Source: Limnospira platensis (GTDB lineage: Bacteria; Cyanobacteriota; Cyanobacteriia; Cyanobacteriales; Microcoleaceae). Taken from it: 40,522 bases of DNA. Below are positions 8,902 to 16,992 of the stretch, in pieces. The stretch is taken from NCBI RefSeq assembly GCF_046480435.1, contig NZ_PKGC01000033.1. The stretch is one strand, 5' to 3'. The notes below the pieces were generated by a model. That model was not told the origin of the DNA and did not search any database. It saw only the letters and a program-made list of their open reading frames with translations. The position numbers were made by a program, and so were the translations under genes. Position 1 is the first letter of the stretch; each line of letters opens with the position of its first letter.

Positions 8902-8940
8902 ACTCCCCAAACTACAACTTCTCAGTTGAAAATGGGGAGT
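8902..8940. terminator. Nested perfect hairpin downstream of the small gene
   Basis: ACTCCCCA (8902-8909) pairs perfectly with TGGGGAGT (8933-8940), and inside it CAACT-TCTC-AGTTG forms a second perfect stem. It begins 60 bp past the stop of the small gene at 8842. The following bases (TATACCT) are not a U-tract, so a rho-independent terminator is only tentative. It could be a stable 3' end or a small structured RNA. Confidence 0.45.
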
Positions 8941-9034
8941 TATACCTATGTTGAAGTTATGGAAATGCCGAAAATCTATTGGTAAACTATTTAAAGCCGA
9001 TTAACTTACCCTAAGTCTTTATTGGTGGGTATTG

Positions 9035-9050
9035 TGTAGCCTAGGCTACA
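9035..9050. promoter_or_regulatory. 16-bp perfect palindrome upstream of the ChaN-like gene
   Basis: TGTAGCCTAGGCTACA reads identically on both strands and ends 36 bp before the start codon at 9087. Its size and position fit a dimeric repressor operator or a 5' UTR hairpin. I cannot assign it to a known regulator. Confidence 0.5.
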
Positions 9051-9086
9051 GAAAAATTTGCGATATGCACTTACGGCATTAAGATA

Positions 9087-9992
9087 ATGTATAAAAAGCA
9101 TAATTTCTGGAAAGTCCAACTGATTACTCGATTCTGCACCTGTTCCCTGGGACTGTTTTTGGTGTGTCCCCTACCATCAGCTTGGACTCAACCCTCCCAG
9201 GCTTTAGCGGAGTTTTCCCAAGCGGCCTCTATCAGGTCATCCGATCGCCAAAATATTTTAGAATCTCTGAAAACGGCTAACATCATCTATTTGGGGGAAA
9301 CCCACGACAACACCCTGGACCATCAAGCCCAATTCGAGATTTTGCAAATATTGCATCAGCAAAATCCCCAAATAGCGATCGCCATGGAAATGTTCCAGCG
9401 TCCCTATCAGTCAGTCATAGATCAATATTTAGCCGGGGAGATTTCAGAAACCCAACTGGTCCGCGACACGGAATATCTGCAACGTTGGGGTTTTCCCTGG
9501 AAATATTACGCCCCCATTCTTCGATTTGCGCGGGACAATCAACTTCCAGTTTTAGCCATCAACACCCCCACCGAAGTGACCCGACAAGTGGCGGCGGCGG
9601 GTTTAGCCAGCCTACAAACCGAACATAAACGCTACATTCCCCCCATCGACGAAATCAAGACCGATAATGAAGACTATCGGCAAATGCTCTACAACATCTA
9701 TAGACAACACCAACATCAAGGTAGTGAAGGCGGGTTCGATCGCTTTGTGGAAGCCCAAGTCCTTTGGGATGAAACCATGGCTGATGCGATCGCCAATTTT
9801 GTCCAAGCTAACCCCGACTTTACCGTGGTAGTGATTGTCGGAAAAGGTCATGTAGTCTACAACCATGGCATCCCCTCCCGCGTCGAGAGACGATTAGCCG
9901 ACTCCACTATAGTTCAGCGATCGGTTTTATTCCAATCTCCCGACCAAGACAGTCTACCGGCAAATATAGCTGATTTCATCTGGCAACACTGA
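9087..9992 (+). CDS. ChaN-family haem/iron-associated protein, exported
   Basis: A 301-residue member of PF04187 (Cofac_haem_bdg). The best-known member, Campylobacter ChaN, is a membrane lipoprotein that binds haem in a dimer; physiological roles are otherwise poorly known. A signal peptide occupies about residues 1-34 (hydrophobic FCTCSLGLFLVCPLPSAWT). The Cys in LFLVC does not form a standard lipobox, so lipoprotein status is unclear. Family motifs follow: IIYLGETHDN, AIAMEMFQRPYQSVIDQYLAGEI, PVLAINTPTEVTR and the C-terminal VVVIVGKGHVVYNHGIPSRVERR. The ATG at 9087 is the only start placing the signal at the N terminus. It is monocistronic, with a palindrome before it and an inverted repeat after it. 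Confidence 0.85.
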   Translation: MYKKHNFWKVQLITRFCTCSLGLFLVCPLPSAWTQPSQALAEFSQAASIRSSDRQNILESLKTANIIYLGETHDNTLDHQAQFEILQILHQQNPQIAIAMEMFQRPYQSVIDQYLAGEISETQLVRDTEYLQRWGFPWKYYAPILRFARDNQLPVLAINTPTEVTRQVAAAGLASLQTEHKRYIPPIDEIKTDNEDYRQMLYNIYRQHQHQGSEGGFDRFVEAQVLWDETMADAIANFVQANPDFTVVVIVGKGHVVYNHGIPSRVERRLADSTIVQRSVLFQSPDQDSLPANIADFIWQH

Positions 9993-10005
9993 ACCACAAC
10001 GTTAA

Positions 10006-10055
10006 GCGGGTGCAAGATATGCCAAGCCATAGACTAAGCCACTTACTGCACCCGC
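10006..10055. terminator. Inverted repeat after the ChaN-like gene
   Basis: GCGGGTGCA (10006-10014) and TGCACCCGC (10047-10055) are perfect 9-bp arms around a 32-nt loop, starting 14 bp after the ChaN stop codon. No U-tract follows. It may serve as a 3' structure, or be one of the dispersed GC-rich palindromes also seen at 10-66. Confidence 0.45.
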
Positions 10056-10093
10056 CCGCCCCCTCGATTATTGAGAAATTCTTACCAAAATTA

Positions 10094-10122
10094 TTGACAT
10101 TGTACCCAATTATTGATATAAT
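10094..10122 (+). promoter_or_regulatory. Consensus sigma-70 promoter upstream of the CIS baseplate cluster
   Basis: TTGACA at 10094-10099 and TATAAT at 10117-10122 are separated by exactly 17 bp, matching both consensus hexamers. Transcription would start near 10129-10131, leaving a leader of about 170 nt before the gp25-like gene at 10301. The leader contains a 12-codon frame (10169-10207, MKAVGDCFCMAV) and the palindrome TTCCTCGAGGAA (10274-10285) next to the ribosome site. Confidence 0.7.
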
Positions 10123-10273
10123 ACCAACTTGGTCGCAGCATAGGAAAGATAGCTGTTTTCTAGTAAAGATGAAAGCGGTTGGCGATTGTTTTTGTATGGC
10201 TGTGTGATGTGATGCCAAGCCTACCCGTGCCGTATAAATCATCAATGCTGAGTCCTATTAACCCCGCAAACAT

Positions 10274-10285
10274 TTCCTCGAGGAA
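10274..10285. promoter_or_regulatory. 12-bp perfect palindrome at the ribosome-binding region
   Basis: TTCCTCGAGGAA lies 15 bp before the start codon at 10301 and includes GAGGAA, which could be the Shine-Dalgarno sequence. In RNA the palindrome would tend to mask it. This suggests translational control or protein binding, but it is inferred from position only. Confidence 0.4.
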
Positions 10286-10300
10286 TTAGGGAAAATCTCG

Positions 10301-10711
10301 ATGCTGAAACCACCCCGTCCCCCGGCCCACCTAGGTCAGGGATTCGCTTTTCCACTGTTAGTAAATCAGCAAGGTAATTGGGCTTTGAGCGCAGGCGATC
10401 GCAACGTCCGAGAGTCCATCGTGCTAATTTTAATGACCGATCTTGGGGAGCGAGTCAACCGGCCAGACTTCGGTTGTCGGTTGTGGGAACTCAGCTTTGC
10501 ACCAATCAACTCCGAAACCCTGATGTTAATGCGAATCTTCGTCCAAGAAGCCTTAGAACAGTGGGAACCGCGCATAATGCTGATAGACGTAGAAGCCATT
10601 CCCGACCCCGATGGTGGGAGAGTAGATTTAGTGATCAACTATAGTCTCAAACCCAGCCACGATCAAAGGAGCCTCGTCTATCCCTTTTACCTGCAAAAAC
10701 AGCCGGAATAA
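10301..10711 (+). CDS. GPW/gp25-family baseplate protein
   Basis: A 136-residue protein of PF04965, equivalent to phage T4 gp25 and Afp9 of the antifeeding prophage; it forms the inner baseplate ring that nucleates the contractile sheath. The conserved core is visible: LGQGFAFPL near the N terminus, the ESIVLILMTDLGERVNRPDFGCRLWEL block (about residues 38-64), and WEPRIMLIDVEAIPDP. Its length fits the family. It is the first gene of the cluster, with six bases to the Baseplate-J-like gene, so the two are co-transcribed and probably co-translated. It is preceded by a consensus promoter with a long leader. The family call is firm; membership of a CIS rather than a phage rests on the neighbours. 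Confidence 0.92.
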   Translation: MLKPPRPPAHLGQGFAFPLLVNQQGNWALSAGDRNVRESIVLILMTDLGERVNRPDFGCRLWELSFAPINSETLMLMRIFVQEALEQWEPRIMLIDVEAIPDPDGGRVDLVINYSLKPSHDQRSLVYPFYLQKQPE

Positions 10712-10717
10712 GCTGCC

Positions 10718-12913
10718 ATGGTATTCGACTTTTTACCCAACCTTCCCAAAGCCAACCTAGACGATCGCACCTATGACGATCTGCTGCAAGAATGCTTGTT
10801 AAGAATCCCTCGCTATTGTCCCGAGTGGAATAACTACAACCCCAGCGATCCAGGAATCACCTTGCTGGAACTGTTTGCATGGCTGATGGACCAGATGCTG
10901 AGTCGCTTCAACCAGCTTCCCAGGCGAAACTACGTCCTATTTTTAGAACTGCTAGGAATTCGCCTACAGCCCCCCAACCCAGCCCAAACCGAAATCACCT
11001 TTTATCTAGTATCAGACCTTCCCCAAGCCTATACCATCCCCGAAGGCATCGAAATAGCCACCGAAAGGCTGCCCGATGCCGAAGCCATAGTATTTAGCAC
11101 CGATCGCCCCTTAGTTATTGGCAGACCCCTGATCGGGCACATTCTGCACGGTCAAACCCCAGATATCACCCCACAAATGTTGCGTGATCGGTTAACCAAC
11201 TGGTGGACGATGGCAGAAGACGGAACCTGGTCAGGGCCAGAACTCTCGTTATTCAGCGATCGCCCCGAATCAGGGCAATGTTTTTACCTAGTCTTTACCC
11301 CTGACAGTCCCATTGAAGGAAACGTTATCGCCCTCACCGTCAAAGGCCAAGCCGCCACCCCCACAGGCATTAACCCCGACCATCCCCCCCGTCGCTGGGA
11401 AGCCTGGAACGGAAGGTACTGGCAATCAGTCCTGCTGGCAGAAGCAGACGACGAAAGCCAAGGTTTCAGTTTTCGAGATGCAGTCAAACAGGGTCGAGAC
11501 CCCCAAGGCGGATCGGATATTATTTTGCATTTACCCGTAGAATTTCCCGTCGCCCAGTTCACCGCCTATCAAGGTCGCTGGCTGCGCTGCGTCTACACAG
11601 AACCCACCCTCGACCAATCCCCCTATAGTGCCTCCCCCCGCATTGTCGGCATCAATTCCCGCGCCATAGGAGGAAGCACCGTAGCCCGCCAGTGTCAAGT
11701 AATCAACGACGAATTATTAGGAGTGACGGACGGCACTCCTGGCCAAGCATTCCAACTGCAACGCCCCCCCGTGCTGACTCGCATGGCCGGAGAATACCTA
11801 ACTGTTACCCCGATCGGAGAATTACCTCAAATTTGGGAAGAAGTCCCCGACTTTTCCAATTCCCAACCCGACCATCGCCACTATGTGCTGGACTCCGTAA
11901 CTGGAATAGTACAATTTGGACCCCAGGTGAGCGAACCGACTCAACTGGTGCGAGAAACCGACTACTCCCCCAGATGGCAAAGCACCGCCAGACAAAACAC
12001 CATTTTAAGCGCCGACCATCAAAAGCGACAGTATGGTGCTATACCTCCAGCCGGAGCCAGTTTGCGGATGGTTCGTTATCGTACCGGAGGAGGAGTCCAA
12101 GGCAACGTCAAACCGGGAACCATCTCGGTGATGAAAACTGCTGTGCCCTACGTTGGGGCGGTGGTCAATCATGTTCCCGCTAGGGGCGGTTCTGATGCTG
12201 AATCCTTAGAGATGGCCGCCATTCGCGTCCCCCAAATGCTGCGAACCCGCGATCGCGCTGTCACCCCCCAAGACTTTGAAACCCTAGCTATAGTAGCAGG
12301 ACAAGGAGCGATCGCCCGTTGTCGCTGTCTCAGGGCAAGTCCTGGGAATCAGGGAGTCGTGGAACTTCTGTTGATACCCCGCACCAGTTTGATACCCTTA
12401 GAGCAAGGAGTCGGCATTTCACCAGAAGAATTAGCCATCAGTTCCGAACTCAATCGCCAGGTTCTCAGTTATCTTGATGAACGTCGCCTGCTGGGGATAC
12501 AAGTAAAATGTCGTGAACCAGAGTATGTAGGAGTCGTCGTCGCCTCCGAAATTACTACCCCGCCGCAATACCACAATCCCCAAGCTCGGCTAGAGATCCA
12601 ATCGCAATTACAAATAGCTTTGTATAGGTTCCTTAACCCGATCATTGGCGGCCATCAATCCGAAGGTTGGCCATTCGGTCAGCCCCTGTATACAGCCGAT
12701 ATCATCGCCCTACTACAGCAATTTCCTACTGTGATGAGCTTGGGGGCTGTGCAACTGTTTCCTATCCGCCGCCAGGGCGGGCGGTGGGTGCGGGGACAAC
12801 CTACAGCCATGATTGATCCTGGTCCTAATGGCACTATCTGTTCCTGGTCTGATGCCGGAGGCGATCGCCATTTGATCAACATTATCGGCGGTGGAGGTTC
12901 CGGGGGGTCATAA
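10718..12913 (+). CDS. Putative baseplate assembly protein (Baseplate_J / Afp11-like)
   Basis: A 731-residue protein of the TIGR02243-type "putative baseplate assembly protein" family, related to P2 gpJ and T4 gp6, which builds the wedge of a contractile tail baseplate. The N-terminal signature is clear: DDRTYDDLLQECLLRIPRYCPEW, then NPSDPGITLLELFAWLMDQMLSRFNQLP (about residues 43-70). The C-terminal half has the Baseplate_J-like core (GGGVQGNVKPGTI..., RGGSDAESLEMAAIRVPQMLRTRDRAVTPQDFETLA) around residues 450-525. It ends in a Gly-rich tail (GGGGSGGS). A short GC hairpin (12902-12918) overlaps the stop codon. It sits between the gp25-like and tail-protein-I genes in the order expected for CIS loci. 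Confidence 0.92.
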   Translation: MVFDFLPNLPKANLDDRTYDDLLQECLLRIPRYCPEWNNYNPSDPGITLLELFAWLMDQMLSRFNQLPRRNYVLFLELLGIRLQPPNPAQTEITFYLVSDLPQAYTIPEGIEIATERLPDAEAIVFSTDRPLVIGRPLIGHILHGQTPDITPQMLRDRLTNWWTMAEDGTWSGPELSLFSDRPESGQCFYLVFTPDSPIEGNVIALTVKGQAATPTGINPDHPPRRWEAWNGRYWQSVLLAEADDESQGFSFRDAVKQGRDPQGGSDIILHLPVEFPVAQFTAYQGRWLRCVYTEPTLDQSPYSASPRIVGINSRAIGGSTVARQCQVINDELLGVTDGTPGQAFQLQRPPVLTRMAGEYLTVTPIGELPQIWEEVPDFSNSQPDHRHYVLDSVTGIVQFGPQVSEPTQLVRETDYSPRWQSTARQNTILSADHQKRQYGAIPPAGASLRMVRYRTGGGVQGNVKPGTISVMKTAVPYVGAVVNHVPARGGSDAESLEMAAIRVPQMLRTRDRAVTPQDFETLAIVAGQGAIARCRCLRASPGNQGVVELLLIPRTSLIPLEQGVGISPEELAISSELNRQVLSYLDERRLLGIQVKCREPEYVGVVVASEITTPPQYHNPQARLEIQSQLQIALYRFLNPIIGGHQSEGWPFGQPLYTADIIALLQQFPTVMSLGAVQLFPIRRQGGRWVRGQPTAMIDPGPNGTICSWSDAGGDRHLINIIGGGGSGGS

Positions 12914-12918
12914 AACCC
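12902..12918 (+). other. Short GC hairpin over the baseplate-J stop codon
   Basis: GGGGGT (12904-12909 region) and ACCCCC (12913-12918) can pair around CATAA, spanning the TAA stop. No T-run follows, so it is not a terminator; it may pause polymerase or tune expression of the next gene, 129 bp downstream. Confidence 0.3.
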
Positions 12919-13042
12919 CCTCTACTTCCGCTACCCTCTGATCAGCCTTTAGCCCTGGAAGAGGGGCGACAGAGACCAGATACATTGAGCCAAGAATCCC
13001 CGTCCGGGCAGTCCCCCTCCATCAGTAGACAACCCTTTCACC

Positions 13043-14140
13043 ATGACCCAGGTTCCTGACCAAAAATCTGTCCTCTTAGATATCGTCTCGATCGACATTC
13101 CCGAGACAGCACCAGCTCAGTTGCCTGAATTATCAGGTACTTTCTCCCAACCCGAACCAGACCGAGCCCCCGTAAAACTAATTCCAGGGGAAAACAGCTC
13201 CCTCGTCATTGACCTGGAAAACCTAGACACCCGCCCCTTGCACCTCACCTGTGAACTGACCGGGAATTTTCCCCACCACTGGTGTCAGACTCAGATACCC
13301 GTTGTGTCCACCCTTGGCGAACTCCCAGGCCAACCAGTCATCCCCTACGCTCCAGAATTATTTGTTACCCTCTTACCCGGAGAACGGCGCTCTGTCGTTC
13401 TCTGTTTTCAAGTCCATCGGGATTTTTTCGAGGCAGAAGAAGCTGTTTTCAGGGATACCGAGGGACTGCAACTCAACTATTCCGGCCGCTTTAATGTCTA
13501 TGGCAGTTATCTCAATAACCAGTCCGATAATAGGCCTCTACTGGAATTTGTCGAGTTTGACCTATTTCTGCGACCGCGATCGCCATATATCAAACTACTA
13601 CCGCAAATTTATCAAGAAATCGATTTTGTCGGCCGATTCCTGAAAATTATTGAAACCACTCTCGAGCCAGATCTGCAAATATTCGGCAATCTCTGGGCCT
13701 ACTTAGATCCCCTCACCGCCCCCGAAAATATGTTGCCATTTTTAGCCCACTGGGTTGGCTGGCAAAACATCCCCACTCTCAGTCTCCAACAGCAACGCCG
13801 TTTAATTCGCAACGCCTTAGAGATTTATCGCGCTTCTGGAACTAGGCGGGGGCTGCGGTTTTACCTACACCTGGTAACTGGTTTACCTCTTGATGAAGAT
13901 TTGCCGGAAGTGTCCAAACACATTTCAATTATAGAAAACTTTACCCAAGGGGCGGTCATGGGCAGCTCCTATCTGGGTATAGATACCATTTTAGGCGGTG
14001 GCAAACCTTTTCACTTTCAGGTACGCCTGCTGTGCGATCCTGATACTATTGATGAGAAATTGGTTCGCACTGTTATTGAAGCACAGACACCAGCCTTCTG
14101 TACTTATGACTTAAAAATAGATTCGGACAATCATATATGA
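13043..14140 (+). CDS. CIS/phage tail protein I-like protein (Afp12-like)
   Basis: A 365-residue protein. The N-terminal ~170 residues are a beta-rich Ig-like domain (LIPGENSSLVIDLENLDTRPLHLTCELTG..., LLPGERRSVVLCFQVH). The C-terminal part matches the TIGR02242 tail-protein domain: SPYIKLLPQIYQE (about residue 180), FLKIIETTLEPDLQIFGNLWAYLDPLTAPENMLPFLAHWVGW, and QQRRLIRNALEIYRASGTRRGLRFYLHLVTG. This family (P2 gpI, T4 gp53/gp7 functional relatives) completes the wedge. Family members outside cyanobacteria usually begin at the tail domain, so the N-terminal Ig-like extension is notable. The stop overlaps the next start (ATGA), so the pair is translationally coupled. The ribosome-binding site is poor, despite a 129-bp upstream spacer. 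Confidence 0.88.
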   Translation: MTQVPDQKSVLLDIVSIDIPETAPAQLPELSGTFSQPEPDRAPVKLIPGENSSLVIDLENLDTRPLHLTCELTGNFPHHWCQTQIPVVSTLGELPGQPVIPYAPELFVTLLPGERRSVVLCFQVHRDFFEAEEAVFRDTEGLQLNYSGRFNVYGSYLNNQSDNRPLLEFVEFDLFLRPRSPYIKLLPQIYQEIDFVGRFLKIIETTLEPDLQIFGNLWAYLDPLTAPENMLPFLAHWVGWQNIPTLSLQQQRRLIRNALEIYRASGTRRGLRFYLHLVTGLPLDEDLPEVSKHISIIENFTQGAVMGSSYLGIDTILGGGKPFHFQVRLLCDPDTIDEKLVRTVIEAQTPAFCTYDLKIDSDNHI

Positions 14141-15504
14141 TCATCACTGATGGCAATTCCTCTGATTACCCACCGCCAGAAATTCATCCCCTCCAACGTT
14201 TGATAGTTGATGATGGATTGCTGTTAAATGCCCAGCGTTGGCGACAATCCCACGAATACCACCGATCGCGACAAAATCTCTATTATCAATCTCTTTACCA
14301 ACCGGGAATAGTGAGGGGGTTAGGGGTGTGTGTAATCGATGCCCCAGAGAGTATATCTGCCCAATATCGGGATAATCGCTGGGTGCAAATTCAGCCCGGA
14401 ATTGCGATCGATTTGACCGGAAATCCGATTATTGTCGATCGCCCTATCGATTTTCGGATTGCCAAATTGGTGCAGACAGAACCCAGCACTATTTATTTAG
14501 TTCTGCGCTATGTTGATCCAGAAACTCTCTACCGTCAAAGCGATCAAGTATTGGTAGCTGAAAGTTTTAGGATCGACGAAAAAAATACCCCACCCTCACC
14601 CCAGGAAATCGAACTGTGTCGGATCACTATTTCTCCTGATTGCATCGAAATTAGACCCGCCACGAATGTTTTTTATCCTGATGTTAACGAGTTGGATTTA
14701 CGATACCGGGGACGAGTCCGACCGCGCTCGGCTAAAACTCTGCGAGTGGGGATGGTTTTACAGGGGAATGCTGAAGATGTTTATTTAGGGCAGAATCTCG
14801 ATTATCTATTGCGATCGCTTGCGGTTTTAGCACCGGTCACGATGGATGCTGAACCAGTCGAAGAAATTACCTTAACTTCCCAGGATGCTCAACATCGGCG
14901 AGACTATCACTTGCTATATATGAGATATTCTCAGATACTGTCTTGGGGAGAAACAGAATATAATGCTCTCAAATATTACAGCGATCGCGGCACTGTACTT
15001 TTCATTGAAGCCTCATCAGAACAGGTCAATATTGCTGATATTAATTCAGCGATCGGCGAACTTAAACAGGCTCTCAATGATATTCAATTTTCCCAAATTT
15101 CCGAATTTAAAAGGGAATTGTCCTCAGAGTTAACTATCTGTGAATCCGAACTTAAAAACCGCCTACAATCCGCCTTAGAACCTCTCGAAAATATAGCCCA
15201 TCAATATCTGGGGATTCAGCTATCGAATATTGAGCCAATATCCGCCCAAGACCCGATTAAAATTCATCCCTTTTTATTTGATGAATTACCAATTATTAAT
15301 CGAGAGCAAACCCGACTGATAAATTGGGGCAAAATTATTATATCCATAGGCTATCTATCCTCTGGTTGGGGGTTAAATAATCATCAGGAATTATCCAGAG
15401 ATTCCATCCGCAGCGCCCAAGAATTAGGGATTAATATTCTGAATTTTGCCCACCATCATTATCAATTGTCCAGTAGTCAAATGCCGGGCAAAATTTCGCC
15501 GTAA
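14137..15504 (+). CDS. CIS-cluster protein of unknown function, translationally coupled
   Basis: A 455-residue cytoplasmic-type protein with no signal peptide or membrane span. Residues ~15-110 (HPLQRLIVDDGLLLNAQRWRQSHEYHRSRQN...YQPGIVRGLGVCVID...VQIQPGIAIDLTGNPIIV) resemble the N-terminal attachment region of phage/CIS baseplate-fibre proteins, in which a "position on plate, then beta-structured" segment is common. Residues ~258-292 (DYHLLYMRYSQILSWGETEYNALKYYSDRGTVLFIEAS) recall DUF4159-like folds. A helical segment with heptad character follows (about 300-350). It begins at the ATGA overlap with the tail-protein-I gene, so it is made in step with baseplate components. A baseplate accessory or adaptor role is inferred; I do not recognise an exact family. 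Confidence 0.75.
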   Translation: MIITDGNSSDYPPPEIHPLQRLIVDDGLLLNAQRWRQSHEYHRSRQNLYYQSLYQPGIVRGLGVCVIDAPESISAQYRDNRWVQIQPGIAIDLTGNPIIVDRPIDFRIAKLVQTEPSTIYLVLRYVDPETLYRQSDQVLVAESFRIDEKNTPPSPQEIELCRITISPDCIEIRPATNVFYPDVNELDLRYRGRVRPRSAKTLRVGMVLQGNAEDVYLGQNLDYLLRSLAVLAPVTMDAEPVEEITLTSQDAQHRRDYHLLYMRYSQILSWGETEYNALKYYSDRGTVLFIEASSEQVNIADINSAIGELKQALNDIQFSQISEFKRELSSELTICESELKNRLQSALEPLENIAHQYLGIQLSNIEPISAQDPIKIHPFLFDELPIINREQTRLINWGKIIISIGYLSSGWGLNNHQELSRDSIRSAQELGINILNFAHHHYQLSSSQMPGKISP

Positions 15505-15530
15505 TTTTTACCACCAGACCAGGAAAAGCC

Positions 15531-16913
15531 ATGAAACCATCTATTTCTATCCGATATTTCATTCCCCTATTAGTCGTGGTTCCCTTAGCTTTGGCTACCA
15601 TAACTACAGCAATATTAGCTTTTTATAGTGGCAGTCAAGCCGTCAAGAGTCTGATTGACGAATTGAGCCAAAAATCGATAAATTCCATTGAAAAACACAT
15701 AGACACCTACCTACAAGCTCCCATGGTGGTAAATCAACTCAACCTGATCACCATTGAAAATGATTTAATCGACCTCAATGATGTGCCACTATTGACCCGT
15801 TATTTTCAGAATCAGGTAGCGGCGATCGATGGGTTATATTACATTTATCTTGGTACTGAAAGGGGGGATTTTATCGGTGTTCAACAGCAGCCAGATGGAA
15901 CCCAAGTATTAGTTATTGGAAATGCCGCAGAAGCTGAAGGTCGAAGTGTTTATCAGCTTGATTCGGCGGGAGTTCGTGCCGGCAAAATCAGAAACTTAGA
16001 AGCTCAGTATGATGTCAGACAACGACCCTGGTACAAAAGAGCTATAGAAATCGGTGAAATCGGTTGGAGTCCCATTTATATTTTTGGCTCCACATTAGAA
16101 CTCGGAATGACCTCCGCAATTCCAGTTAAAAGTCGTGGAGGTGATACTATCGGAGTTGTGGGTATTGACCTGGGATTGAAAGACCTCAGCAATTTTTTGA
16201 GAAGTTTGGAAATCAGCCCCAAGGGTATCGCATTTATTATTGATCGCGCTGGCAATTTAGTAGCCAGTTCCACCGACGAACAACCCTTTTTGGATGAAAA
16301 TGGCGAGAAACGACGATTACCCGCCCTCGAAAGTCAAGAACCTGTGATCCGCTCTACAGTCCAAAAGTTACTCGATACTGAGTTAAGCCTTAACCAAATT
16401 CAACAACCGATTTCCTCTAGCTTTCGATTGAATCGTGAACAGCAATTGCTACAGGTGACTCCCATGGAAAGTACGGGTTTGGATTGGCTAATTGTTGTGG
16501 TCATTCCTGAATCTGATTTTATGGAACTGATTTATAACAACCTTCGGTTTACGATGATTATTGGCTTGGGTGTGACGGTGGTAGCGATTACACTGGGGGG
16601 GATCGCGTCTTGGTGGATTATCCAACCCATCGATAATTTACACGCAGGAGCGAAAGCTATCAAAGCTAATTCTTTCTCGCCAGAAATGCTTGAATCTACT
16701 ATTTCGCGCTCTGATGAAATGGGAGAATTGGGTCAAGCCTTTGTGGAAATGGCAGCAATTGTCCAGACTCGTGAGAAAAATATGAGTGAGGAATTGGTGG
16801 AATTGCATCGCCAGCAAGAACAATGGCGGCGCGCGAGCCATAAAAACCAAGACCCGACTGTGCTATTTCAGGAATTGATGGAGCGAGCCAGACAGGCTAG
16901 AAAAAGTGGTTAA
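15531..16913 (+). CDS. dCache-HAMP membrane protein without output domain
   Basis: A 460-residue membrane protein. TM1 is at about residues 9-32 (YFIPLLVVVPLALATITTAILAFY), followed by an extracytoplasmic double-Cache sensor domain (about 40-335; typical Cache features are DGLYYIYLGTERGDF, DVRQRPWYKRAIE, IPVKSRGGDTIGVVGIDLGLKDLSNFL and GIAFIIDRAGNLVASS). TM2 is at about 342-366, then a HAMP linker (PIDNLHAGAKAIKANSF...ISRSDEMGELGQAFVEMAAIV) and a charged coiled-coil tail. Proteins of this build normally end in a kinase, cyclase, phosphatase or methyl-accepting domain; here the protein simply stops about 40 residues after HAMP. A good AGGA ribosome site precedes the ATG. Its position inside the CIS cluster suggests that it conveys an external or lumenal signal to the baseplate; this is inference. 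Confidence 0.88.
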   Translation: MKPSISIRYFIPLLVVVPLALATITTAILAFYSGSQAVKSLIDELSQKSINSIEKHIDTYLQAPMVVNQLNLITIENDLIDLNDVPLLTRYFQNQVAAIDGLYYIYLGTERGDFIGVQQQPDGTQVLVIGNAAEAEGRSVYQLDSAGVRAGKIRNLEAQYDVRQRPWYKRAIEIGEIGWSPIYIFGSTLELGMTSAIPVKSRGGDTIGVVGIDLGLKDLSNFLRSLEISPKGIAFIIDRAGNLVASSTDEQPFLDENGEKRRLPALESQEPVIRSTVQKLLDTELSLNQIQQPISSSFRLNREQQLLQVTPMESTGLDWLIVVVIPESDFMELIYNNLRFTMIIGLGVTVVAITLGGIASWWIIQPIDNLHAGAKAIKANSFSPEMLESTISRSDEMGELGQAFVEMAAIVQTREKNMSEELVELHRQQEQWRRASHKNQDPTVLFQELMERARQARKSG

Positions 16914-16992
16914 TAAGAGTCCTGCTCTCTCGATGACAGTGTAGTTGCACTGTGCATTTTTCCAAAGATCGCGCTTCCCAATTATCGGAAAC

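Noticed and set aside
10010..10207. A 65-residue frame between the ChaN-like gene and the CIS cluster
   Set aside because: It overlaps the ChaN 3' inverted repeat and the consensus promoter, has no ribosome site and no recognisable motif; only its last 12 codons fall in the leader.
10301..15504. A prophage or prophage remnant
   Set aside because: Only baseplate-type genes are present, in CIS order, followed by membrane proteins; no integrase, capsid, terminase, lysis gene or attachment duplication is seen.
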